This document shows, in pieces, positions 8,803-17,491 of a stretch of DNA of 64,000 nucleotides. Each line of letters opens with the position of its first letter. Positions within the stretch are counted from its first letter, which is position 1. Under the pieces are notes generated by a model that was given only the letters and a program-made list of their open reading frames with translations, was not told the origin of the DNA and did not search any database. The translations under genes and the position numbers were made by a program. The DNA is from Flavobacterium amniphilum (lineage in GTDB: Bacteria; Bacteroidota; Bacteroidia; Flavobacteriales; Flavobacteriaceae): NCBI RefSeq assembly GCF_023634845.1, contig NZ_JAMLJL010000009.1:1-64000 (forward strand), read 5' to 3'.

Positions 8803-9924
8803 ATGTTTGGTTTAGATGTTGATTTATCCAAAAGGAATCCCGGACTGGATTTAGCTCGGACTGTTGCGATTACTTTGGTGGTTTTTGCGCATACTTTGTG
8901 GATAAGCAATCATTACCCGCCATTGGTTAGTTGGCTCATGCAGCTTAGCGGTACCATTGGGGTTGAGATTTTTTTTGTTATCAGCGGCTTTCTGATTGGT
9001 AAAATAGTAATGCGGCTCATTATGGATGATGATTTTTCGGTGCAGTCTATTTTTCAGTTTTTGAAAAGAAGATGGTACCGAACTTTACCAAACTATTATT
9101 TTGTGCTTTTTCTGAATTTGATTTTATGGTATGCTATTTATCAGAAAATCCCCGAAAAGCTGATTCTGTATTTTGTCTATCTTCAAAATTTCACAACCAC
9201 TTCGCCTGATTTTTACCGGGTTGCCTGGAGCCTTTCAGTTGAGCAGTTTTGTTATATTATTGGGCCATTCACGCTTTTTTTTCTAATACGGTTTTTTCCG
9301 GAAAAAAAGAGGAGCCAACTTTTTTTATGGATGTGTCTGTTTATTATAGCTGTGTTTTTCGGTGTCAGGCTGTATTACAATCTTCATCATGAAACAAAAT
9401 CCATATACGATTGGAACGAGAATCTAAGGAAAGTTTCTGTGTATCGTCTGGACGCTATTTATTACGGATTTGTATTGTACTATTTCTTCAGTAAAGGGAT
9501 TATCACACCAACGTTGGAACGCGTATTCTTTGTGGTTGGTTTTTTGGGTGTTTTCATACTTCATATTTTTATTTTCGCTATCGGTGTACAGGTACAGCGT
9601 ACTCCTTTCTTTTTTGATGTTTTGTATTTGCCGCTCAATTCAATCGCGATTTGTTTGACCATTCCGTATTTGGCCCGGTTTAAGATGAAAGAAGGTTTTG
9701 TCCTGAAATGGGTAACATTAATCAGTTTATTGGCATATAGTATTTATTTACTGCATTATACGGTTATTCTACATGCGATGAAAACCATTTGTCCGTCTGA
9801 AAATTTAAAAGGTATAGGTTTGTGGATCTATACTTTAGTGTATTGGTTACTGGTTATTTCCCTTTCGTATCTTTTATACCGTTTTTTTGAAAAACCGATG
9901 ACAAATCTCAGGGATAAAAATTAA
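8803..9924 (+). CDS. Acyltransferase 3 family integral membrane protein
   Basis: 373 residues, mostly hydrophobic with about ten predicted membrane segments. The N-terminal family signature is present: PGLDLARTVAITLVVFAHT, with the conserved arginine and histidine, then GVEIFFVISGFLIG and RRWYRTLPNYY. AcylT3 proteins move O-acyl groups from acyl-CoA across the membrane onto sugars of lipopolysaccharide, peptidoglycan or secreted glycans. The substrate cannot be read from sequence. It starts 11 bases after moxR and may be co-transcribed with it. I see no terminator before acnB. Confidence 0.88.
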   Translation: MFGLDVDLSKRNPGLDLARTVAITLVVFAHTLWISNHYPPLVSWLMQLSGTIGVEIFFVISGFLIGKIVMRLIMDDDFSVQSIFQFLKRRWYRTLPNYYFVLFLNLILWYAIYQKIPEKLILYFVYLQNFTTTSPDFYRVAWSLSVEQFCYIIGPFTLFFLIRFFPEKKRSQLFLWMCLFIIAVFFGVRLYYNLHHETKSIYDWNENLRKVSVYRLDAIYYGFVLYYFFSKGIITPTLERVFFVVGFLGVFILHIFIFAIGVQVQRTPFFFDVLYLPLNSIAICLTIPYLARFKMKEGFVLKWVTLISLLAYSIYLLHYTVILHAMKTICPSENLKGIGLWIYTLVYWLLVISLSYLLYRFFEKPMTNLRDKN

Positions 9925-10055
9925 TATTCTGTCAATAATATTTCTGTTAATTTGAATTTTCGCAAAAAAACATTCCCTAGAGTATGCTTTTCGTAAATGA
10001 TTACAACTGAATAACTTATTTGATTGAAAAATTTTCAACCAAAAATCCAATTTTG

Positions 10056-10063
10056 TAAATTTG
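10056..10063 (+). promoter_or_regulatory. Candidate -7 promoter element for acnB
   Basis: TAAATTTG matches TAnnTTTG exactly and lies 25 bases before the acnB ATG at 10089. No TTG stands at the usual 17-23 base spacing, so the -33 box is not identified. Confidence 0.5.
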
Positions 10064-10088
10064 TGCAACAAAAAATAAAACTTCTAAA

Positions 10089-12860
10089 ATGAATACTTAT
10101 CAAGATTACATTAAAGAAATTGAAGAACGTAAAGGTCAGGGACTTCACCCGAAACCAATCGATGGAGCAGAATTATTAAGTGAAATTATTTCACAGATAA
10201 AAGATGTAAATAATCCATATCGTGAAGATTCACTTCAGTTTTTTATTTACAATACGTTGCCGGGTACTACAAGTGCTGCCGGTGAAAAAGCTGAGTTTTT
10301 AAAAGAAATTATTCTTGGAGAAGTAGCTGTTGCTGAAATCACTCCGATATTTGCTTTTGAATTGTTATCACATATGAAAGGTGGTCCTTCAATCAAGGTA
10401 TTGTTGGATTTGGCTTTAGGAAATGATGGCGCCATTGCTGAGCAAGCCGGTGAAGTTTTAAAAACGCAGGTTTTCTTATACGATGCTGATATGGATCGCT
10501 TGAAAGTGGCTTTTGAAAAAGGAAATGCAGTAGCAAAAGGGATTTTGGAAAGCTATGCTAAAGCCGAATTTTTTACAAAGCTTCCAGAGGTTGCTGAAGA
10601 AATCAAAGTAGTTACTTTTATCGCCGGCGAAGGAGATATTTCAACCGATTTATTATCACCGGGTAACCAGGCACACTCACGTTCTGACCGTGAATTACAC
10701 GGGAAATGTATGATTACACCTGAAGCTCAGGAAGAAATCAAAGCATTACAGGCACAACATCCTGATAAATCGGTGATGTTAATTGCTGAAAAAGGTACAA
10801 TGGGTGTAGGTTCTTCCCGTATGTCAGGTGTGAATAACGTAGCGCTTTGGACAGGTAAACAGGCAAGTAAATATGTTCCTTTCGTAAACTTCGCTCCAAT
10901 TGTGGGTGGTACCAACGGAATTTCTCCAATTTTCCTTACTACTGTTGACGTAACCGGAGGTATTGGTCTTGACCTTAAAAACTGGGTTAAAAAGACGGAT
11001 GCTAATGGTGAAGTTGTCCGTAACGAAAGCGGAGAGCCGATTTTGGAAGAAGCTTATTCAGTTGCAACCGGAACCGTGCTTACTATTAATACAAAAGCAA
11101 AAAAATTATACAACGGAGATCAGGAATTGATTGATGTTGCCAAAGCATTCACACCGCAAAAAATGGAATTTATCAAAGCGGGTGGATCATACGCAATTGT
11201 TTTTGGAAAAAAACTACAAACATTTGCTGCTAAAACATTGGGGATTACAGCACCGGTTGTATTTGCTCCATCAAAAGAAATTTCTAATGACGGACAAGGT
11301 TTAACAGCAGTTGAGAAAATCTTCAACAGAAATGCTGTGGGAACGACTCCGGGAAAAACGTTACATGCAGGTTCAGACGTTCGTGTGACGGTAAACATCG
11401 TAGGTTCTCAGGATACTACAGGTTTAATGACGGCTCAGGAATTAGAATCAATGGCGGCTACCGTGATTTCGCCAATCGTTGACGGTGCGTACCAATCGGG
11501 ATGTCACACCGCTTCGGTTTGGGATAAAAAGGCACAGGCTAACATTCCGAAATTGATGAAATTCATGAATGACTTCGGTTTGATCACAGCCCGTGATCCG
11601 AAAGGTGTTTACCATTCAATGACTGACGTTATCCACAAAGTATTGAACGATATTACTATCGATGAGTGGGCAATCATCATCGGTGGTGACTCGCATACAC
11701 GTATGTCTAAAGGTGTGGCTTTCGGTGCCGACTCTGGTACTGTAGCTTTAGCTTTGGCAACCGGTGAGGCTTCTATGCCAATTCCGGAATCGGTAAAAGT
11801 GACTTTCAAAGGAAATATGGCTTCGTTCATGGACTTCCGTGATGTGGTTCACGCGACGCAAGCACAAATGTTGCACCAATATGGTGGGGAAAATGTTTTC
11901 CAGGGAAGAATTATCGAGGTTCACATTGGTACGTTAACAGCGGATCAGGCATTTACCTTTACCGATTGGACGGCTGAAATGAAAGCAAAAGCGTCTATCT
12001 GTATTTCTGAAGATGAAACGTTAATCGAATCATTGGAAATTGCGAAAGGCAGAATCCAAATCATGATCGATAAAGGAATGGACAATGCAAACCAAGTATT
12101 ACAAGGTTTAATTGACAGGGCAAACAAGCGTATTGCTGAAATCAGATCAGGTGAAAAACCAGCTTTACGTCCAGATGCAAACGCTAAATATTATGCTGAG
12201 GTGGTTGTTGATTTAGATCAGATCGCTGAGCCGATGATTGCTGACCCGGATGTAAACAATGCTGATGTTTCAAAACGTTATACACATGATACTATCCGTC
12301 CGTTATCTTTCTACGGAGGGACTAAAAAAGTGGATCTAGGATTCATCGGATCTTGTATGGTGCACAAAGGCGATATGAAAATCCTGGCTCAAATGCTTAA
12401 AAATGTGGAAGCACAAAAAGGGAAGGTTGAGTTTAATGCTCCGCTTGTTGTTGCTCCTCCAACATACAACATCGTTGATGAATTAAAAGCGGAAGGCGAC
12501 TGGGAAGTATTACAGAAATACTCTGGTTTCGAATTCGACGATAATGCGCCTAAAGGTGCAGCACGTACTGAATACGAAAACATGTTATATCTGGAGCGTC
12601 CTGGATGTAACCTTTGTATGGGTAACCAGGAAAAAGCGGCTAAAGGAGATACGGTAATGGCTACGTCTACACGTTTGTTCCAAGGCCGTGTGGTAGAAGA
12701 TTCTACAGAGAAAAAAGGAGAATCATTACTTTCTTCAACTCCGGTTGTGGTATTGTCTACAATCTTAGGTAGAACTCCAACTATCGAAGAATATACTACA
12801 GCGGTAGAAGGTATCAACTTAACTAAGTTTGCGCCTTCGCACAAGTTGTTAGTGAAATAA
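10089..12860 (+). CDS. acnB: AcnB-type bifunctional aconitate hydratase 2 / 2-methylisocitrate dehydratase
   Basis: 923 residues, the AcnB class with a HEAT-like N-terminal domain (about 1-160). It interconverts citrate and isocitrate in the TCA cycle and can dehydrate 2-methylcitrate-pathway intermediates. Iron-sulfur ligands appear in GSCMVHKGD and in RPGCNLCMGNQEKA near the C terminus; the substrate loop GGDSHTRMSKGVAFGADSG is intact. E. coli AcnB is 865 residues, so this form is slightly longer. A strong terminator follows, and a second, non-orthologous aconitase lies downstream on the same strand, so the cell appears to carry both isozymes in tandem. Confidence 0.95.
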   Translation: MNTYQDYIKEIEERKGQGLHPKPIDGAELLSEIISQIKDVNNPYREDSLQFFIYNTLPGTTSAAGEKAEFLKEIILGEVAVAEITPIFAFELLSHMKGGPSIKVLLDLALGNDGAIAEQAGEVLKTQVFLYDADMDRLKVAFEKGNAVAKGILESYAKAEFFTKLPEVAEEIKVVTFIAGEGDISTDLLSPGNQAHSRSDRELHGKCMITPEAQEEIKALQAQHPDKSVMLIAEKGTMGVGSSRMSGVNNVALWTGKQASKYVPFVNFAPIVGGTNGISPIFLTTVDVTGGIGLDLKNWVKKTDANGEVVRNESGEPILEEAYSVATGTVLTINTKAKKLYNGDQELIDVAKAFTPQKMEFIKAGGSYAIVFGKKLQTFAAKTLGITAPVVFAPSKEISNDGQGLTAVEKIFNRNAVGTTPGKTLHAGSDVRVTVNIVGSQDTTGLMTAQELESMAATVISPIVDGAYQSGCHTASVWDKKAQANIPKLMKFMNDFGLITARDPKGVYHSMTDVIHKVLNDITIDEWAIIIGGDSHTRMSKGVAFGADSGTVALALATGEASMPIPESVKVTFKGNMASFMDFRDVVHATQAQMLHQYGGENVFQGRIIEVHIGTLTADQAFTFTDWTAEMKAKASICISEDETLIESLEIAKGRIQIMIDKGMDNANQVLQGLIDRANKRIAEIRSGEKPALRPDANAKYYAEVVVDLDQIAEPMIADPDVNNADVSKRYTHDTIRPLSFYGGTKKVDLGFIGSCMVHKGDMKILAQMLKNVEAQKGKVEFNAPLVVAPPTYNIVDELKAEGDWEVLQKYSGFEFDDNAPKGAARTEYENMLYLERPGCNLCMGNQEKAAKGDTVMATSTRLFQGRVVEDSTEKKGESLLSSTPVVVLSTILGRTPTIEEYTTAVEGINLTKFAPSHKLLVK

Positions 12861-12881
12861 TTATTTAGTATATAAATACCA

Positions 12882-12914
12882 GAAGCCCGAGTCCTAAAAC
12901 TCGGGCTTTTTTTT
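12882..12914 (+). terminator. Intrinsic terminator after acnB
   Basis: AAGCCCGAGT (12883-12892) pairs with ACTCGGGCTT (12899-12908) and is followed by a long T run. Confidence 0.9.
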
Positions 12915-12930
12915 ATTGCTGTTTTATCCC

Positions 12931-12967
12931 GCTCCGCAATCCCGATAGCTATCGGGACCTGACTTTG
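12931..12967. repeat. 37-bp direct repeat with palindrome, copy 1
   Basis: The 37-base element occurs again at 13190-13226 with a single mismatch. Its core is the 16-base perfect palindrome CCCGATAGCTATCGGG. I find no other copy in the window. Confidence 0.88.
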
Positions 12968-13037
12968 AATATCTATCATCGTCAATCTTTTAAATTCTCG
13001 TTGCCTACCTCACAACTTTTATCAGTTATACAAAGCA

Positions 13038-13141
13038 TGTGATAAAAAAAGTGTGATAAAAAAAAATATCACAGAAAAATTATCACAAGTTTGTGATAAA
13101 AAAAGTGTGATAAAAAAATTTATCACAAAAAATTTATCACA
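13038..13141. repeat. Array of eight TGTGATA/TATCACA half-sites in a duplicated 54-bp unit
   Basis: TGTGATA occurs at 13038, 13052, 13092 and 13106; its complement TATCACA at 13067, 13081, 13121 and 13135. Spacing inside each pair is exactly 14 bases and the whole four-site block repeats after exactly 54 bases. Each block can fold as a hairpin. Spacers are mostly A runs. No gene is supported here. Confidence 0.9.
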
Positions 13142-13189
13142 AAAAAATAAAAGGTCATCCCCAGCTCTGCGAAGTCTTAAGATAGGTTT

Positions 13190-13226
13190 GCTCCGCAATC
13201 CCGATAGCTATCGGGATCTGACTTTG
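13190..13226. repeat. 37-bp direct repeat with palindrome, copy 2
   Basis: This matches 12931-12967 at 36 of 37 bases, again around the CCCGATAGCTATCGGG palindrome. The two copies bracket the TGTGATA array. Confidence 0.88.
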
Positions 13227-13294
13227 CACTTCTAATTCAACAATCATTTTGTTTGACGAATTAAAAGATGATAAACATATGCAGGTATAACCTC

Positions 13295-13328
13295 AGGCCC
13301 GAGCTAATAACCCGGGCTTTTTTTTATT
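13295..13328 (+). terminator. Orphan terminator upstream of acnA
   Basis: GGCCCG pairs with CGGGCT (one G-T pair) and a T run follows. It has no gene in front of it; its sequence resembles the acnB terminator (12882-12914), so the two may derive from one duplication. Confidence 0.65.
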
Positions 13329-13393
13329 ACTGCGCAATTTTTTTGTAACTTGTAGGGTTATAAACAAACAACAAAAAATAAAAACTTACTATT

Positions 13394-15658
13394 ATGGCTT
13401 TTGATATTGAAATGATTGAAAAAGTGTACGCAACTATGGCTTCCCGTGTGGATAAAGCACGTGAATTGGTCGGGCGTCCGCTTACGTTATCAGAAAAGAT
13501 TTTATATTCCCACCTTTGGGAAGGAAACCCTACACAGGCGTTTTCAAGAGGTAAAGATTATGTTGATTTTGCTCCCGATAGAGTGGCGTGCCAGGATGCA
13601 ACGGCCCAAATGGCGTTATTGCAGTTCATGCATGCAGGTAAAAGTAAAGTGGCGGTTCCTACAACCGTGCACTGTGATCACTTGATCCAGGCTAAGGTTG
13701 GTGCTGCTACAGATTTGCAGGTTGCAAATACACAGTCGAAAGAAGTTTTTGATTTCTTATCTTCTGTTTCAAATAAATACGGAATCGGATTCTGGAAACC
13801 GGGATCCGGGATTATCCACCAAATCGTATTGGAAAATTATGCCTTTCCGGGCGGAATGATGATTGGTACCGATTCACACACGGTTAATGCCGGTGGTTTG
13901 GGTATGCTGGCCATTGGTGTGGGTGGTGCCGATGCGGTTGATGTCATGTCGGGAATGTCATGGGAATTGAAGTTTCCGAAATTAATCGGTGTAAAATTGA
14001 CCGGAAAACTAAACGGCTGGACTGCACCGAAAGATGTTATTTTGAAAGTAGCCGATATCCTAACCGTAAAAGGAGGAACCGGAGCTATTGTGGAATATTT
14101 TGGTGAAGGTGCTGAATCAATGTCTTGCACCGGAAAAGGAACAATCTGTAATATGGGTGCCGAAATCGGTGCGACAACTTCAACCTTTGGTTACGATGAT
14201 TCGATGAGAAGATATTTAACCGCTACAGGCCGTCAGGATGTGGTAAATGCAGCTGATAAAGTAGCTTCTTACCTAACAGCGGATGCGGAAGTATATACAA
14301 ATCCAAATCAATATTTCGACCAATTAATCGAAATCAATTTATCCGAATTAGAACCACATATCAACGGACCGTTTACTCCGGATCGCGGAACTCCTGTTTC
14401 TAAAATGAAAGCAGAAGCAGAAGCGAACGGATGGCCAATCAAAATTGAATGGGGACTAATTGGTTCGTGTACCAATTCGTCTTATGAGGATATGTCACGG
14501 GCAGCTTCTATTGTGGAGCAGGCAGTTGCACACGGTATCACGCCAAAAGCGGAATTCGGTATCAATCCGGGTTCTGAACAAATCCGCTATACAATTGAAA
14601 GAGACGGCATAATTGCCACTTTCGAAAAAATGGGTACCAAAGTCTTTACGAATGCCTGTGGGCCATGTATCGGACAATGGGATAGGGAAGGTGCTGATAA
14701 ACAAGAGAAAAATACAATTGTTCATTCCTTCAACCGTAACTTCTCGAAAAGGGCTGATGGTAATCCGAATACACATGCTTTTGTAACTTCTCCTGAAATG
14801 GTGGCGGCACTTGCAATTTCGGGACGTTTGGATTTCAATCCGCTTACAGATACTTTATTGAATGATAATGGAGAGGAAGTTAAATTGAATGCTCCTGTTG
14901 GTGATGAGTTGCCAACGAAAGGATTTGATGTGGAGGATGCCGGATTCCAACCTCCTGCTGCTGATGGTTCTTCGGTTCAGGTAGTGGTTTCGCCAACATC
15001 AGACCGTTTACAATTATTAGCGCCTTTCGATGCTTGGGACGGGAAAAATATTACAGGAGCGAAATTGTTGATCAAGGCTTTCGGAAAATGTACAACCGAC
15101 CACATTTCAATGGCCGGTCCATGGTTGCGTTACCGTGGTCATTTGGATAATATTTCAAATAACATGTTAATCGGAGCCGAAAATGCTTTCAATAATAAGG
15201 CTAATTCAGTTAAAAATCAATTGACGGGAACTTACGATGAGGTGCCAAAAGTGCAAAGAGCATATAAGGCTTCCGGAGTTCCGTCTATAGTTGTGGGTGA
15301 TCACAATTATGGTGAAGGTTCTTCCCGTGAGCATGCAGCTATGGAACCACGTTTCTTAGGTGTGAAAGCTGTGTTGGTGAAATCTTTCGCGCGTATTCAT
15401 GAGACAAACCTTAAAAAACAAGGAATGTTAGCCTTGACATTTGCTAACGAAGCCGATTATGATAAAATCAAGGAAGACGATACGATCAACTTTTTGGATT
15501 TAACAGAATTTGCACCGGGAAAACCATTGACTTTGGAGTTTGTCCATGCCGATGGTTCAAAAGATCTAATCATTGCGAACCATACGTATAATGAAAGCCA
15601 GATTGGCTGGTTTGTCGCGGGTTCAGCACTGAACTTGATTGCTGCCGGTAAAGCTTAA
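13394..15658 (+). CDS. Aconitate hydratase, AcnA/mitochondrial type
   Basis: 754 residues, similar in length to mitochondrial aconitase and shorter than E. coli AcnA (891). Cluster cysteines lie in [11 protein letters not shown] and [11 protein letters not shown]; the substrate-binding loops [21 protein letters not shown] and [17 protein letters not shown] are intact. It catalyses the citrate-isocitrate step of the TCA cycle. It lies 533 bases after acnB on the same strand but behind two terminators, so the isozymes are probably transcribed separately. The two enzymes belong to different aconitase subfamilies, so this is not a recent duplication. Confidence 0.95.
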   Translation: MAFDIEMIEKVYATMASRVDKARELVGRPLTLSEKILYSHLWEGNPTQAFSRGKDYVDFAPDRVACQDATAQMALLQFMHAGKSKVAVPTTVHCDHLIQAKVGAATDLQVANTQSKEVFDFLSSVSNKYGIGFWKPGSGIIHQIVLENYAFPGGMMIGTDSHTVNAGGLGMLAIGVGGADAVDVMSGMSWELKFPKLIGVKLTGKLNGWTAPKDVILKVADILTVKGGTGAIVEYFGEGAESMSCTGKGTICNMGAEIGATTSTFGYDDSMRRYLTATGRQDVVNAADKVASYLTADAEVYTNPNQYFDQLIEINLSELEPHINGPFTPDRGTPVSKMKAEAEANGWPIKIEWGLIGSCTNSSYEDMSRAASIVEQAVAHGITPKAEFGINPGSEQIRYTIERDGIIATFEKMGTKVFTNACGPCIGQWDREGADKQEKNTIVHSFNRNFSKRADGNPNTHAFVTSPEMVAALAISGRLDFNPLTDTLLNDNGEEVKLNAPVGDELPTKGFDVEDAGFQPPAADGSSVQVVVSPTSDRLQLLAPFDAWDGKNITGAKLLIKAFGKCTTDHISMAGPWLRYRGHLDNISNNMLIGAENAFNNKANSVKNQLTGTYDEVPKVQRAYKASGVPSIVVGDHNYGEGSSREHAAMEPRFLGVKAVLVKSFARIHETNLKKQGMLALTFANEADYDKIKEDDTINFLDLTEFAPGKPLTLEFVHADGSKDLIIANHTYNESQIGWFVAGSALNLIAAGKA

Positions 15659-15680
15659 TGATAAAGTAATTGTATAAAAT

Positions 15681-15710
15681 AAAAAACTCCTGCAACTGCA
15701 GGAGTTTTTT
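15681..15710. terminator. Bidirectional terminator between acnA and the 2H phosphoesterase
   Basis: AAAAAACTCCTGCA pairs with TGCAGGAGTTTTTT; T runs occur on both strands. It touches the stop codon of the converging gene at 15709. Confidence 0.9.
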
Positions 15711-16209
15711 ATTTTAATTGGAATCGCTCCAAAATTTTCCATTTTTGGCCAATTTCTTGTTCAATCAGGCAAATTTCATTGAAAATAATTGTCTTCGGAA
15801 TTGGAAATTGTTCTATCTGACTGAAAATTTCATTTGTGCATGTTGAATTTCTGGGATGCATCAAAGTGATGTGGGCTTCATGGTTTCTTATGTCGGCAAT
15901 AATTCCTGAAAGAATGTTTTTCCGTAATTGTTTAAATGAATCATCACGACTGACAGCAGGTATCAAAACACCTTTTTCTTCGGAAAAGCGCTTGGTTTTG
16001 CCTAAATTCAATGTTACTGATTCTAAAGGATTGTTTTTAATGTTCCGAATAACCTGTCCGATATCTGTCAGCTCGTCTTCACGGCATAAAGTAACGTGTG
16101 CATCAATTAAGCGAAATTGTTCAGGGTTGAATTCAGCTCTTATTTTTTCAATTGTTTCAGATTGAAATGACGGAATAAATAAAGTGAGCTGTATTCTTTT
16201 CTGGATCAT
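15709..16209 (-). CDS. 2H phosphoesterase / 2'-5' RNA ligase-like protein
   Basis: 166 residues with the two H-x-T catalytic motifs of the 2H superfamily, HVT at 38-40 and HIT at 113-115, each in a beta-strand context (DAHVTLC and EAHITLM). Members hydrolyse 2',3'-cyclic phosphates or related RNA ends, or act on small cyclic nucleotides; the substrate of this bacterial branch is not predictable. The start overlaps the stop of the upstream PD40 gene by one base (TAATG), so the two are probably translated together. Confidence 0.82.
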   Translation of the reverse strand: MIQKRIQLTLFIPSFQSETIEKIRAEFNPEQFRLIDAHVTLCREDELTDIGQVIRNIKNNPLESVTLNLGKTKRFSEEKGVLIPAVSRDDSFKQLRKNILSGIIADIRNHEAHITLMHPRNSTCTNEIFSQIEQFPIPKTIIFNEICLIEQEIGQKWKILERFQLK

Positions 16210-17084
16210 TACTTTTTATATTTCTTTATATCAAAGTCAACGGAATAAATGTCCTCGGTCATTGTTCCGTTTTCTTCTTTTTTCTGACGTGAAAAATATA
16301 GCTTTTTCTCTTTTTGGTGTACAAACGGGCAGAATTCGGCAAGTTCAGAATTAATTGATTTTCCTAAATTAATCGGTTCACTCCATTTTCCTTTCTTGTT
16401 GAAGCTGATGTAAAAATCGATTTCGCCAAATCCGCCCGGTTTGGTTGAGAAATAAATAAGATAATCTTCATTAGGTGAAATGAATGGATTGGACTCTCTT
16501 TCGTCGGTATTTATCGGATTGCCTAAATTAACCGGTTTTTGGTATTCTCCTTTAACATATTTGGAAACCCAAATATCTGAATTCCCCTTTTTGTTTTCAT
16601 TGTCTTTCATGAAGTAAATGTTTCCGTTTTTGGCCATTGAAGCAAAAGATTCAGAAGCATTGGTGTTAATGGTGTGTCCTAAATGATAAGGTTCGCTCCA
16701 ACCGTTTTTTATTTTTTTAGCAGCCCAAATATCGAAACCTTGCCGGTCAGGATAGTTTTCCACACTTCTGTTGGATTGGAATAAAACAGTTTTTCCGTCA
16801 GGTGTGAATACAGGATCGATATCTTTCCACATCCCTTTTTGACTTGAAAAAGAAGCGACAACCGGTTTTGTCCATTTGCCATCTCTTTTGTGGGATTCCA
16901 TAATGATTAAAGTGTCTCTTTTTCCTTTGGAATTGACCCAAAGAGCTGTCTCAGAATCGGGAGATATTGTCAATCCGAAAACACCTCCGTTTGAGATTTT
17001 ATAAGGTTCAAATTTTTCTGGTTCTGTTTGTGCTTGTGTGAATGAAATGGATAGTAAGCTGATGGCTAGGAAAATTTTTCTCAT
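16209..17084 (-). CDS. Secreted PD40/TolB-like beta-propeller protein
   Basis: 292 residues from the ATG at 17084, which gives a clear signal peptide (MRKIFLAISLLSISFTQAQ). The frame stays open 47 codons further upstream, but that segment has no signal and low plausibility. The mature part has repeated PD40-type blades such as IDPVFTPDGKTVLFQSNRS, SNPFISPNEDYLIYFSTK and CPFVHQKEKKLYFSRQK. Such propellers, also in the OmpA protein at 2287-4233, sit in the periplasm or on the surface and bind other proteins. The specific role is unknown. It is first of a two-gene unit with the 2H phosphoesterase. Confidence 0.8.
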   Translation of the reverse strand: MRKIFLAISLLSISFTQAQTEPEKFEPYKISNGGVFGLTISPDSETALWVNSKGKRDTLIIMESHKRDGKWTKPVVASFSSQKGMWKDIDPVFTPDGKTVLFQSNRSVENYPDRQGFDIWAAKKIKNGWSEPYHLGHTINTNASESFASMAKNGNIYFMKDNENKKGNSDIWVSKYVKGEYQKPVNLGNPINTDERESNPFISPNEDYLIYFSTKPGGFGEIDFYISFNKKGKWSEPINLGKSINSELAEFCPFVHQKEKKLYFSRQKKEENGTMTEDIYSVDFDIKKYKK

Positions 17085-17204
17085 TTGTTTAAACTGTTTG
17101 CTTTTGATTTTGTCAAATGTAAACAGATTGCGGTTCGGCCTGAAGTGAATTAACAGTTTGTTAAATAAAAATTGTGATAAAATTAGGGTTGGCAGATTAA
17201 AAAA

Positions 17205-17232
17205 AATCCGCCTGATTGATTTCAAGCGGATT
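17205..17232 (-). terminator. Terminator after the small lipoprotein gene
   Basis: AATCCGC pairs with GCGGATT with a 14-base loop; a T run follows on the minus strand (A run at 17198-17206). Confidence 0.75.
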
Positions 17233-17240
17233 ATGATATT

Positions 17241-17486
17241 TTAATGTACAGTTGTGGTTTTAACATTACAGTTTTTGGAAACCCAGGCTGCATCAAAATC
17301 TTTTATTTCTTTACGTTCACCTTTATAAATGTAATATTCTTTTGGAGTGTTGCTTTCACCAACAGTTGGCATTTTATCAACTATTTTTTCATCAGGACAA
17401 TCCTGAATCAGTGTTGTGGAAGCTTTTTTGGTGCAATTACAACTCGCCAGAATAATGGTTAAGGTAAGAAAAGAGAGCTTTTTCAT
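17241..17486 (-). CDS. Small lipoprotein of unknown function
   Basis: 81 residues. The N terminus is a lipoprotein signal with lipobox LASC, so Cys16 would be lipidated. Three further cysteines follow (in NCT, DCPDE and KNCNV), which may form disulfides. No known domain is recognised. It starts 5 bases after the stop of the upstream propeller gene on the same strand, so the two are likely co-transcribed and both act at the envelope. Confidence 0.75.
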   Translation of the reverse strand: MKKLSFLTLTIILASCNCTKKASTTLIQDCPDEKIVDKMPTVGESNTPKEYYIYKGERKEIKDFDAAWVSKNCNVKTTTVH

Positions 17487-17491
17487 GGTAT

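Noticed and set aside
13038-13141. CRP/FNR operator cluster
   Set aside because: The half-sites look similar, but CRP sites need a 6-base gap between TGTGA and TCACA, and the gaps here are 12 or more.
13053-13235. Open frame of 60 codons in the acn intergenic region
   Set aside because: It runs through the A-rich TGTGATA array and the 37-bp repeat; its content is low complexity and it has no start signal. It is a by-product of the repeats.
16209-17225. Longer start for the PD40 protein at 17225
   Set aside because: The extension lacks a signal sequence, while the ATG at 17084 gives a textbook one.
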